A stretch of 64,000 nt of DNA from Rhodocyclaceae bacterium. Lineage in GTDB: Bacteria > Pseudomonadota > Gammaproteobacteria > Burkholderiales > Rhodocyclaceae. The position numbers were made by a program, and so were the translations under genes. The stretch lies in NCBI GenBank assembly GCA_030681195.1, contig JAUXXJ010000046.1, forward strand, positions 1-64,000, read 5' to 3'. The notes beneath the pieces were generated by a model. The model was given only the letters and a program-made list of their open reading frames with translations. It made no database searches and was not told the DNA's origin. Positions 11,724 through 19,736 of the stretch are shown in pieces. Positions within the stretch are counted from its first letter, which is position 1. Each line of letters opens with the position of its first letter.

Positions 11724-12203
11724 TCAGTCGAGCCAGCTACCAAGGGCGGCGACAAGATCGGCGAGTTCGCGACGCCATTGACGTACCTCATCCAGGGTGA
11801 TGCGTTCCCCTGCCTTGAGGTGCAAATCGGCCGCCTTGAACTGCTCGGCCAGACGTTGCGCCCCGATCTGGAACATCAAGCCCTTCATGGTGTGGGTGAT
11901 GCGCTGGACTTCCTTCCAGTCGGCGCGCTCAAACGCTTGTTCGAGGCGGTCGAGGTAGGGTGGCATGCCCTGAATGGCCGACTGGAGCATCATGCGCGCA
12001 ATGCCGCGTTCGCCTTCAATCTGCTCCAGCATGCGGGTCTCATCGAAAATGGCGTGCGCGGTTTCGCCAGCACTGACGGCAGGAGCGGCAGTTTGCGGTG
12101 GGCTTGCAGGCGTACCTTTACCTGTCTGCAGCAACCGATCCAGAAGGTGGGCAAGTGGGGCAATGATAGGCGGGCGCCAGGTCAGGGCAAGAATAATGCG
12201 CAT
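11724..12203 (-). CDS. Histidine phosphotransfer (Hpt) domain protein
   Basis: The C-terminal part is an Hpt four-helix bundle: 'ERADWKEVQRITHTMKGLMFQIG' carries the phospho-accepting His104 in the canonical HxxKG context. An N-terminal hydrophobic stretch followed by a Pro/Ala linker precedes it. It should relay phosphate in a multistep phosphorelay, but no cognate kinase is next to it. It lies 32 bp downstream of azlD on the same strand and may be read from the biotin operon. Confidence 0.8.
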   Translation of the reverse strand: MRIILALTWRPPIIAPLAHLLDRLLQTGKGTPASPPQTAAPAVSAGETAHAIFDETRMLEQIEGERGIARMMLQSAIQGMPPYLDRLEQAFERADWKEVQRITHTMKGLMFQIGAQRLAEQFKAADLHLKAGERITLDEVRQWRRELADLVAALGSWLD

Positions 12204-12235
12204 GAATTGAATGATTCGCGATTATGGCATGACCA

Positions 12236-12547
12236 TTAACCCAGCCAGCGCAAAAGTCCTAGGGCGGCGAAGCCGGCGCCGATGGTGAGCAAGGTATTGC
12301 GCCAACGCGCCGCGACTGCAATGGCCACCAGTCCGGCCCAGAACTTGGGATTGTCGGCCATGCCGAGTTGGCCACTCATCAGCACCAGTTCCGGCACGGT
12401 GAGGGCCGTGAGCGCGGCGATGGGGACGAAGGGCAGCCAGCGCACAAACCAGTCCGGTGGTTTGTAATGGCCTTCCAAGGCAATGAAGGAGTAGCGGATG
12501 GCGAACGTGATGAGTCCGCAAGCGAGCCACAGTGGCCACCAGTTCAC
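12236..12547 (-). CDS. azlD: AzlD-type branched-chain amino acid transport subunit
   Basis: A 103-aa protein with three to four membrane helices and the AzlD segments 'LACGLITFAIRYSF' and 'LPFVPIAALTALTVPEL'. With AzlC it forms an exporter for branched-chain amino acids or analogues. The start is GTG 12545-12547 and overlaps the azlC stop, so translation is coupled. Confidence 0.88.
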   Translation of the reverse strand: MNWWPLWLACGLITFAIRYSFIALEGHYKPPDWFVRWLPFVPIAALTALTVPELVLMSGQLGMADNPKFWAGLVAIAVAARWRNTLLTIGAGFAALGLLRWLG

Positions 12548-13224
12548 CGTTTTTCTCCCACGAAAGCGCCAGTGCCGAGCCCGGCTAGTGCGGCTGCGAA
12601 CAGCCCGGTCTTGTAGGGCAGTGGCGCCAGCAGAACCGCCGTGGCACCGGCGACAAGCGCAGCGGCCAGGCGGGCACGGCTGTCGATCATCGGGACGACA
12701 ATCGCGATGAAGGTCAGCGGCAGCGCAAAGTCGAGACCGAGGTCGGCGGGCAGTTGCGCACCGAGCAGCACACCCGCCAGCGTCGCGAGTTGCCAGCCGG
12801 CCCAAAGCGCGAAGCCAGCGCCGAACAGCACCCAGTGGGCCGTCGGCGACCGTGGGTGCGCAAGCAAATGCGGGATTGCGGCGGCATAGGCTTCGTCGGT
12901 CAGCAGGTAGGCCAACAGTAGCTTCCACCGGCACGGCAGGGCGCGCAGGATGGGTGCGACCGAAGCGCTGTAGAGCGCATGGCGCAGATTGATCAGGCCG
13001 ACCGCGCCGACCGAGAGCAGCGCCGGAGCGCCCGCACCGACCAGTTGTGCGAGCAGGAGTTGCGCCGAGCCGGCGAACACCAGCGAGGACATCAGCACGG
13101 CGGCGAGCGGTGGAATGCCGCTTTGCAGCGCGACCACGCCGTAAATCACGCCAAATGGCATGACGCCGAGGTGCATCGGCAGCAGGGCACGCACACCGAG
13201 CAGGAAGGCAGCGCGTGGTGTCAT
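12544..13224 (-). CDS. azlC: AzlC-type branched-chain amino acid exporter
   Basis: Membrane protein of 226 aa with the AzlC signatures 'ALLPMHLGVMPFGVIYG' and 'LVFAGSAQLLLAQLVGAGAP' near the N-terminus and 'INLRHALYSASVAPIL' later. Its ATG overlaps the bioC stop (ATGA) and its stop overlaps the azlD start. A branched-chain amino acid exporter at the end of a biotin operon is unexpected; no mechanistic link is evident from sequence. Confidence 0.9.
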   Translation of the reverse strand: MTPRAAFLLGVRALLPMHLGVMPFGVIYGVVALQSGIPPLAAVLMSSLVFAGSAQLLLAQLVGAGAPALLSVGAVGLINLRHALYSASVAPILRALPCRWKLLLAYLLTDEAYAAAIPHLLAHPRSPTAHWVLFGAGFALWAGWQLATLAGVLLGAQLPADLGLDFALPLTFIAIVVPMIDSRARLAAALVAGATAVLLAPLPYKTGLFAAALAGLGTGAFVGEKR

Positions 13225-13979
13225 GGTGCGCGGTGGCGCAGGTAGATCAACTCGTAGGTGAAGCTCGGCGCTGGACCGAGTTCGCGCAATACGCGGCGCA
13301 GTTGTGCGGGGGCGAGGGGTATGTGGCCCGCCGCTGCCGTGTCGGCGCCGATGGCACGCAGGCCGCGCAGGAAGGCCAGGCCATCCGCTGGGCGGTCGAT
13401 CCAGTATTCGGTGTCGACGCGGTTGTCGCCGGGCGGCAAGGCGGCGCGGCAGCCTTCTGGCGTCGGCAGCGGTTGGGTGCCGGCAACGAGGTCGAGTCGG
13501 GTGTGGGCGGCCTTCCATTCGCGGAAGGTTTCGCCGCCGGGTAGCGACAGCAGCAGCGTGCCGCCGGGGGCGAGGTGTGCTGCCAGTCGTGCGCAGGCGC
13601 CGGGCAGGTCGTCGAACCACTGGGCGACGAGGTTGCCGCAGATCAAATCGTAAAAGTCGGCGCTGGCAGGACGGCATCCATCCATGACATTGAAACGAAT
13701 ACGTGAGGATTGGTTGAGACGTGTCTGACAGGCCGCAAGCATCGCGGGCGCAATATCGGTGGCAAGGATGTGCGCGCCGGGAAAGTGCCGCGCCAGTCGT
13801 TCGGTCAGGTGGCCAGTGCCGCAGCCGATTTCAAGGATGCGCGGACGCGGCGGCAGGCTGAGCGGCACGAGGTGCTCGACCAGTCGCTGGGCGGCGTGGC
13901 GCTGCGCGGCCGAGTGGGCGTCGTAGCTGCCGGCCGCCGCATCGAAGCGCGCGGCGACTTGCGCATCGAAACGCGTCAT
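13221..13979 (-). CDS. bioC: Malonyl-ACP O-methyltransferase
   Basis: SAM-dependent methyltransferase that masks malonyl-ACP so it can prime pimelate synthesis. Motif I 'ILEIGCGTGHLTERL' and the BioC-specific N-terminus 'VAARFDAAAGSYDAHSAAQRHAAQ' are clear. Start ATG 13977-13979 overlaps the bioH stop; a longer frame from 14009 lacks homology. The motif IV region reads CRPASADFYDLICGN, where the segment RPASADF is encoded by a copy of the dispersed repeat. It replaces the usual LPFxDxxFDLI sequence. Confidence 0.92.
   Translation of the reverse strand: MTRFDAQVAARFDAAAGSYDAHSAAQRHAAQRLVEHLVPLSLPPRPRILEIGCGTGHLTERLARHFPGAHILATDIAPAMLAACQTRLNQSSRIRFNVMDGCRPASADFYDLICGNLVAQWFDDLPGACARLAAHLAPGGTLLLSLPGGETFREWKAAHTRLDLVAGTQPLPTPEGCRAALPPGDNRVDTEYWIDRPADGLAFLRGLRAIGADTAAAGHIPLAPAQLRRVLRELGPAPSFTYELIYLRHRAP
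13652..13675 (+). repeat. Dispersed 24-bp repeat, copy 2 (inside bioC)
   Basis: AAAAGTCGGCGCTGG followed by CAGGACGGC. The minus-strand gene reads it as RPASADF in the methyltransferase motif IV region. Confidence 0.85.
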
Positions 13980-14593
13980 GCCGTCAGCCTTTCGATCCAC
14001 TGTGCGCAAAGTTCGGGATGCGTGACGGGCAACAGATGACCTTGCGCGTCAATACTCTCCACGCTGCCGAAGGCCATCGCGCTCATGGCGGCGGGCACGA
14101 TGGGGTCGTGCGTGCTGGCCAGCGCAATTACATCGGCACGGCGGGTGGCGAGGGTGGCGCGACCGTCCCACTGTGCCAGCCAGTCGAGGCCGGCGGTGAG
14201 GTGTTTTGTATTGGGCGTTCCGGTTGGTGCATGGCCGCCGCAGCGGGCATGGAAATCCGTCAGCACCGTCGCCGGATCGCGGGCGAACTGTTGCTGCATG
14301 CGCGAGAGCACACGCGGCGCGATGGCGGGCGCGTAGTCAGTCGTTTCGGTGAAGCGCGGGAAGCCGTTGATGGCGAGCAGTTTGGTCCAGCGGATGTTGG
14401 TTTGCGTCAGCCACCACAGTACGCCGAGGGAGTGGCCGACAGCGATGACCGGTTCTGCAAAAGTCGGCGCTGGCGGGACGGCACCGTAGAAGCCGAGGTC
14501 GATGGTCGCCGTGTCCACAGACAAACGCGCACGCACCGCATCCCAGAGGCTGGCGTCGTAACCCCATCCGTGCAGCAGTACGATCTGGCTCAT
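13976..14593 (-). CDS. bioH: Alpha/beta hydrolase, probable pimeloyl-ACP methyl ester esterase (BioH-like)
   Basis: Begins MSQIVLLHGWGYDASLWD and has the nucleophile elbow GHSLG, with Asp in 'ASTHDPIVP' and His in 'DAQGHLLPV' completing a catalytic triad. It should release pimeloyl-ACP from its methyl ester after BioC action. At 205 aa it is shorter than E. coli BioH and closer to BioG in size, so the exact subtype is uncertain. It overlaps bioF and bioC by 4 bp each. A dispersed-repeat copy encodes AVPPAPTF before the nucleophile strand. Confidence 0.82.
   Translation of the reverse strand: MSQIVLLHGWGYDASLWDAVRARLSVDTATIDLGFYGAVPPAPTFAEPVIAVGHSLGVLWWLTQTNIRWTKLLAINGFPRFTETTDYAPAIAPRVLSRMQQQFARDPATVLTDFHARCGGHAPTGTPNTKHLTAGLDWLAQWDGRATLATRRADVIALASTHDPIVPAAMSAMAFGSVESIDAQGHLLPVTHPELCAQWIERLTA
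14459..14482 (+). repeat. Dispersed 24-bp repeat, copy 3 (inside bioH)
   Basis: Consensus-type copy AAAAGTCGGCGCTGG followed by CGGGACGGC. The minus-strand bioH frame reads it as AVPPAPTF, a different frame from that used in bioC. Confidence 0.85.
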
Positions 14594-15735
14594 AGCGTGG
14601 CGACGGCCGCGAGGACGCGCTCGAACTGACCGTCGGACAAGGCCGCCGAGAGCGCAAAGCGTAGCCGTGCGCTGCCGGCCGGTACCGTCGGCGGGCGGAT
14701 CGCCACGACGAGGATGCCGGCAGTACGCAGCGCGTCGGCAGCCGCGAGGGCACGCGCTTCGTTGCCGAGCACGGCGGGGACGATTTGTGTGGACGAGGCC
14801 AGTGTGTCGATGCCTTTGGCCTGCAAGGCGGCGCGCAGCGCAGCGCCCATCTGCGCGAGACGGGTGCGTTCTGCGTCCATGGTTGGCACGAGGTCGAGCG
14901 CTGCGTCGAGTGCGCCCAGCGCGGCAGGGGCCGGTGCCGTGCTGTAAATGAAGCCGGCGCAGCGGTTTACCAGCCAGTCGATCAGCGCTCGCGAACCGGC
15001 GACATAGGCACCGGCGCCGCCGAGCGCTTTGCCCAGCGTGCCCATCGTCACGGTGGCGCGTCCTTCCGAGAGGCCTTTCCCTTGCGGGCCGAGTACGCCG
15101 GTGGCGTGGGCCTCGTCGAGGTAGAGATGCGCGCCATGCCGTGCCGCCAGCGCCGACAAGGCGGCCACGTCGGCGTGATCGCCGTCCATGCTGAAGACCG
15201 ATTCTGTGACGATGAAACGAAACTCGCCTGGATGTTTGGTCAGCAATTCTTCGAGGTGGCCGAGGTCATTGTGGTGGAAGCGGATTTGCCGCAAGCCCTG
15301 GCAGCCCGCGTGCAGGCTGGCGTGGTTAAGGCGGTCGGTGAATACCAATGGCTGGGGCGCCAGTTCGAAGAGTGCGGGCAGCACCGAACTGTTCAACTGG
15401 TAGCCGGTGGCAAAAATCAGCGCCGCCTCGGTGCCCTTGAAGTGCGCAAGCTTTTCCTCCAGCGCCAGCAGTTCGGCGCTGGTGCCGGTGACGAGGCGCG
15501 AGGCACGGCTGCCGGCGCCGTGGTGCTTTGTCCATTGGCAGGCGCGTTCGATCAGCAGCGGGTGGCGTGAAAGGCCAAGATAGTCGTTCGATGCGACGTC
15601 GATCAGAGCGCCATCGACGGGGCGCAAATGTCGGCGCAGCCTCTTCGGGCCGCTTCCGGCCTGAAGGCCTCCCTGCTGGCGGGACGGCTCAAGCGCCGCC
15701 AGTTTCGGCAGAATCAGGGCGTCGAGATTGGGCAT
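14590..15735 (-). CDS. bioF: 8-amino-7-oxononanoate synthase
   Basis: PLP enzyme of the alpha-oxoamine synthase family that condenses pimeloyl-ACP with alanine. Seen: 'VASNDYLGLSRHP' near the N-terminus, 'GAGSRASRLVTGT', 'YLDEAHATGVLG', and the PLP lysine in 'MGTLGKALGGAGAYVAGS'. 381 aa is normal. Its start overlaps the end of bioA by 22 bp and its stop overlaps bioH, indicating coupled translation. Confidence 0.95.
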   Translation of the reverse strand: MPNLDALILPKLAALEPSRQQGGLQAGSGPKRLRRHLRPVDGALIDVASNDYLGLSRHPLLIERACQWTKHHGAGSRASRLVTGTSAELLALEEKLAHFKGTEAALIFATGYQLNSSVLPALFELAPQPLVFTDRLNHASLHAGCQGLRQIRFHHNDLGHLEELLTKHPGEFRFIVTESVFSMDGDHADVAALSALAARHGAHLYLDEAHATGVLGPQGKGLSEGRATVTMGTLGKALGGAGAYVAGSRALIDWLVNRCAGFIYSTAPAPAALGALDAALDLVPTMDAERTRLAQMGAALRAALQAKGIDTLASSTQIVPAVLGNEARALAAADALRTAGILVVAIRPPTVPAGSARLRFALSAALSDGQFERVLAAVATL

Positions 15736-16982
15736 GGGGCTTGACTGGCAGATTCAGCAACCACTTCGCAGACCGCCGTGGTCAGCGAAGTCAGGTCGGC
15801 GTCGTCGATGACGAAGGGCGGCGCGAGATAGACGATATCGCCGAAGGGGCGCACCCAGACGCCGCGCTCGGCAAAGGCGGGGCGCAGGTTGGCAGCGACG
15901 GGGCGGTCGAGCTGCACCACACCGATGGCGCCCATGACGCGCACGTCGACCACGCCGGGTAGCGCAAGGCAGGGTTCGAGTTCGCGCTTCAGTTGCGTCT
16001 CGATGGCGGCGACTTGTTGCAGGCGCGGCTCGGATTCAAAGAGGTCGAGCGAGGCGTTGGCCGCCGCGCAGGCGAGCGGGTTGGCCATGAACGTGGGGCC
16101 GTGCATGAAGGCATCTTCGGCGCGTTCGGAGCAGAAGGCGGCGAAAACGTGATCAGCCGCGACCGTCGCAGCCAGTGGCAACGTGCCGCCGGTCAGCGCC
16201 TTCGAGAGGCAGATGATGTCGGGCACGGCCTCGGGCGGCGAGGCAAACAGCGTGCCGGTGCGGCCAAAGCCGGTCATGATCTCGTCGGCAATCATCAGCA
16301 CGCCTTGCGCGTCGCAGGCGGCACGGATGGCCTGCAAAGTTTCCGCGTTGTGGAAGCGCATGCCGCCGGCGCCCTGTACGCGTGGCTCGACAATCACGGC
16401 GGCGATGTTGCGATTCGACAGCAGTTCATCCAGCGCAGCGCATGTTGCGGCATCGCGTGGCAGGTCGGTGAAAACCTGCGGCATGCGGTAGCCGGCCAGC
16501 GCGTCGTGGAAGCCGCAGCCCGGATCGGTAACGGACAGCGCGCCGAGTGTGTCGCCGTGATAGCCGTTCCTGAAGGCGATAAATTTATTGCGCTGCTCGC
16601 CACGGTTGCGCCAGTACTGCACCGCCATCTTGAGGGCGACTTCGACGGCCACCGAGCCGGATTCGGAAAAGAACACGCGCTCCAATTTGCCCGGCAGCAG
16701 CGCGGCCAGTCGCCGCGCCAGCGTTAGCGCCGGTTCGTGGACGAGACCCGCGAACATCACATGCGAGAGCGTGTCGAGCTGCGCCGCCACCGCCTGCTTG
16801 ATATGCGGGTGGCCGTAGCCGTGGCACATCGTCCACCACGACGAAATGCCGTCGATCAACTCGCGGCCGTCAGCCAGCCGCAGACGCACACCCTCGGCCC
16901 TTACCACCGGCAGCGGGGAAGGTGCGGTGGCCATCTGCGTATAAGGCAGCCAGAGGGAGTCGATACAGGCCGGGGAGGGCAT
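15714..16982 (-). CDS. bioA: Adenosylmethionine-8-amino-7-oxononanoate aminotransferase
   Basis: Class III aminotransferase that uses SAM to convert KAPA to DAPA. BioA landmarks: 'DSLWLPYTQM' at the N-terminus, 'ELIDGISSWWTMCHGYGHP', 'FRNGYHGDTLGALSV', 'ADEIMTGFGRTG', and the PLP lysine in 'CLSKALTGG'. First gene of the bioA-bioF-bioH-bioC-azlC-azlD operon. Only 72 bp separate it from the end of the Res gene on the same strand, and no clear ribosome site or promoter is visible there. Expression may depend on readthrough from the island. Confidence 0.95.
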   Translation of the reverse strand: MPSPACIDSLWLPYTQMATAPSPLPVVRAEGVRLRLADGRELIDGISSWWTMCHGYGHPHIKQAVAAQLDTLSHVMFAGLVHEPALTLARRLAALLPGKLERVFFSESGSVAVEVALKMAVQYWRNRGEQRNKFIAFRNGYHGDTLGALSVTDPGCGFHDALAGYRMPQVFTDLPRDAATCAALDELLSNRNIAAVIVEPRVQGAGGMRFHNAETLQAIRAACDAQGVLMIADEIMTGFGRTGTLFASPPEAVPDIICLSKALTGGTLPLAATVAADHVFAAFCSERAEDAFMHGPTFMANPLACAAANASLDLFESEPRLQQVAAIETQLKRELEPCLALPGVVDVRVMGAIGVVQLDRPVAANLRPAFAERGVWVRPFGDIVYLAPPFVIDDADLTSLTTAVCEVVAESASQAPCPISTP

Positions 16983-17025
16983 GGGGTGCGGGAATGGACA
17001 GTGAAGAGAATGCGCTATTTTAGTT

Positions 17026-17049
17026 GCCGTCCCGCCAGCGCCGACTTTT
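17026..17049 (-). repeat. Dispersed 24-bp repeat, copy 4 (bioA-res junction)
   Basis: Consensus copy lying 5 bp beyond the stop codon of the Res gene, in the only gap between the defence island and bioA. It reads AAAAGTCGGCGCTGG then CGGGACGGC on the minus strand. Confidence 0.85.
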
Positions 17050-17054
17050 GCGCA

Positions 17055-19736
17055 TCAGCAACCGAATCGCGCTGCCAGCCCCTCCAGCGTGATGTTCTCC
17101 GCGATCTCATCGTGCGGAATCAGCACATAGCGCCACGGCTTGCCGCCATAACTTGCCGCGTGGTCTGAGGCATTCGCGCACCACTTGACGGCCGCCATTT
17201 TCTTGGCAATCACAATCGGGTCGTCAAGCTCCGTACGCTTCTTGGGTTCCAGCATGTAAATCGTTGCAGTCGTTTCGGCCACGAAGTCCGGCTGGTACTC
17301 CAGATGATCGGCGCCATGCTGGTAATAAATCTGGAACTGCCCCTTGGCGGGCTTGAACCACTTGCTGGCCTCGCGTTCCAGAATCACCGCCAGCTTGCGC
17401 TCCGAGTCGGAATCGAACTTCTGCACCGGATAGAGACAACGCTGGAAGCCGCCGAACAGGTACTTGGCCATGTTGCTCTTGTCGGCTGGCTCCACCCGGT
17501 AGTTGGCAGTCGGTTCCTGTGCGGAATAGGCTCTCTCCTTGAACTCGGTGAATCCCTTGGTGATGATCACCTCGCTCTCGTATTCATCAATCCAATAGTG
17601 CACCTGCATCTGGGCATGGATGAAGCGCGCAATGTCCCGCTGGTAGCAGCGAAGCACCTTGCGGGTGTCCTCTGCGGAGAGGTATCCCTTGAAATGCAGC
17701 ACCGTCTGGGCGGCCAGGTCGTAGAGCAGATCGGCGTGCTCGTCGTAGGAAATATCGTCGAAATCCACCAGGCCACTGACCACATAGTCTTCCAGCCGCG
17801 CCTCGTCGATGCCGCCACGGCCCATCGACACCACTTCGAGCTGGTTCGTTCGCAGGTGCTGAATCCACAGGTCTTCGGACACCGCCGGGTACTTCAGCGC
17901 GGTCAGGTCGAGCGTGAAAGCCTTGAAGCCAGATTTCACCTCACCCTTGGGCACCACCAGAATGCGCGGGATGTCGATGGTCTGTTGCGTCACCAGCTCG
18001 CACGTTTTTTCAACCACGGCGGCAAAGTCCGGCTTCTCCGTCACGCCCTCCAGTTCCAGTTGGGTCGGCTGGTGCTGTTCCTCGACCGCCTTGACGATGG
18101 CGGCCTGGATTTCCGGCTTTTTCAGGTATTCGATGGTGGGCAGCGTGTGCGGCTCGTTTTCCAGCTTGCGAATAATGTCGTAGGTGATCTGCGCCACCCT
18201 CTGCTCTTCCGGCTTGGTGAAGGCAGGCAACTGATCCTGCCCGGCCACCGTCGTGCTGCTCGTAGCGTGGGAAGGCGTCAAACCCAGCTTGGTGGCCAGT
18301 TGCGATTGCGACACCACTGTGGTCATTTTCTGCCCAAGCGCATCCCCATCCAGCACCACCGTCTGCAAGTGGATCGCCGAGTCCGGCCGGTTGGCCTCGG
18401 CGATGATTTCCTGAAACTTGTCGTGGGCGACGATGTTCAGCCGATCCACAGCGGTTACGCCGGTGCGCTTGCCATAGGGCAGGCGCAGGCCGCGCCCGAT
18501 GGATTGCTCGATGAGGATGCGCGCATTGGCCGCCCGCAGCGGCACGATGGTGTAGAGGTTGGTCACGTCCCAGCCCTCCTTGAGCATATTGACGTGAATC
18601 ACGATCTCGGTTGGCTCGTCGGTGTGTTCCACCTTGAGCAGGCGCGTGATCATTTCCTCTTCTTCCGCGCCGGACTTGCTCGAATCCACCTGGATGACCT
18701 TGTCGCGATAGCGCCCCTCGAAAAATTTGTCGGACTTGATCAGCTCGGACAGTTGCCCGGCATGGGTGGTATCGCGGGCGATCACCAGCAGGAAAGGTTT
18801 GACGATGGGGTTGTCGCTCTCGCGGGCGTAGGTCTCCAGTTCCACCTTCACGCTCTCGTGCAAGCGCACGCCGTCCTCCAGTTTCAGGCGCTCGATCTCC
18901 TCGGCCGACATGCCGGCCGGGTTGAAGTTCTTGCGCGTGACCACGGCCGGTTCCTTGACGAAGCCGTCGGCCATGGCGCGCCCCAGCGGGTAGTCGACGA
19001 TCACGTTCTTGAACGCCACCGCGCCGCGCGCCGTCTCGACAAACGGCGTGGCCGTCAGCTCCAGCCCCAGAATCGGCTTCAGTTCGTTGATAGCGCGAAT
19101 GCCCGCGCTGGCGCGGTAGCGATGCGATTCGTCCATCAGCATCACCAGGTCCGGCAAGCCGGCCAGATAGTCGAAGTAGCTCTCGCCGATGTATTCCGAC
19201 AGCCGCTTGATGCGCGGCGATTTGCCACCGCGCACCTCCGAATTGATCTTGGAGATGTTGAAGATGTTGATCCGCACGCCGCCAAAGAGTGTGCCGCTAC
19301 GCGGGTCGTGCTGGTCGTAGTTGTCGCCGGTGATGATCGAGGGCGCGTCGATGGCGAATTCCGCGATACCCCGAAACACATACTTGGGATGATTGCGGTC
19401 GCTGAAGTCGGCAATCAGCTTGTTGTAAATCGTCAGGTTCGGTGCCAGCACAAAGAAATTGTCGATGCCGTGCGCCAGGTGCAGGTAACTGATGAAAGCC
19501 CCCATCAGCCGCGTCTTGCCCACGCCGGTGGCGAGCGCGAAGCAGAGCGAGGGAAAGTCGCGCTCGAAATCGGTGACCGAGGGGAACTCGCTGCGAATCG
19601 CCTCCAGCATGGCCGCAACATCCGCCCCCTTGCCGGGCGGGGCAATCTCGGTAATGCGGTCGAGAATCTCCAGCGAGCGGCGTTGCGGCGGGCGCAGGCT
19701 GAGGCGGCCGGCGATGGCGTTCACATGGCGGTTCAT
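17055..19736 (-). CDS. res: Type III restriction-type helicase-nuclease (Res)
   Basis: Superfamily 2 helicase with a C-terminal nuclease. Walker A ATGVGKT ends at residue 75, the DExH box is DESH at 202-205, and motif VI is 'EQSIGRGLRLPYG'. Near the C-terminus 'EYQPDFVAETTATIYMLEPKK' gives the PD...ExK nuclease motif used by Type III Res subunits. The 893-aa length suits the family. It should translocate and cut DNA lacking modification by the adjacent Mod. Its ATG overlaps the stop of the YhcG gene. Confidence 0.88.
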   Translation of the reverse strand: MNRHVNAIAGRLSLRPPQRRSLEILDRITEIAPPGKGADVAAMLEAIRSEFPSVTDFERDFPSLCFALATGVGKTRLMGAFISYLHLAHGIDNFFVLAPNLTIYNKLIADFSDRNHPKYVFRGIAEFAIDAPSIITGDNYDQHDPRSGTLFGGVRINIFNISKINSEVRGGKSPRIKRLSEYIGESYFDYLAGLPDLVMLMDESHRYRASAGIRAINELKPILGLELTATPFVETARGAVAFKNVIVDYPLGRAMADGFVKEPAVVTRKNFNPAGMSAEEIERLKLEDGVRLHESVKVELETYARESDNPIVKPFLLVIARDTTHAGQLSELIKSDKFFEGRYRDKVIQVDSSKSGAEEEEMITRLLKVEHTDEPTEIVIHVNMLKEGWDVTNLYTIVPLRAANARILIEQSIGRGLRLPYGKRTGVTAVDRLNIVAHDKFQEIIAEANRPDSAIHLQTVVLDGDALGQKMTTVVSQSQLATKLGLTPSHATSSTTVAGQDQLPAFTKPEEQRVAQITYDIIRKLENEPHTLPTIEYLKKPEIQAAIVKAVEEQHQPTQLELEGVTEKPDFAAVVEKTCELVTQQTIDIPRILVVPKGEVKSGFKAFTLDLTALKYPAVSEDLWIQHLRTNQLEVVSMGRGGIDEARLEDYVVSGLVDFDDISYDEHADLLYDLAAQTVLHFKGYLSAEDTRKVLRCYQRDIARFIHAQMQVHYWIDEYESEVIITKGFTEFKERAYSAQEPTANYRVEPADKSNMAKYLFGGFQRCLYPVQKFDSDSERKLAVILEREASKWFKPAKGQFQIYYQHGADHLEYQPDFVAETTATIYMLEPKKRTELDDPIVIAKKMAAVKWCANASDHAASYGGKPWRYVLIPHDEIAENITLEGLAARFGC

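Noticed and set aside
15138..15161. Sequence in bioF resembling the dispersed repeat (GCCGTGCCGCCAGCGCCGAC)
   Set aside because: It encodes ALAARHGAHLYLDEA, which is normal BioF sequence, and the TTTT end is missing, so similarity is probably coincidental.
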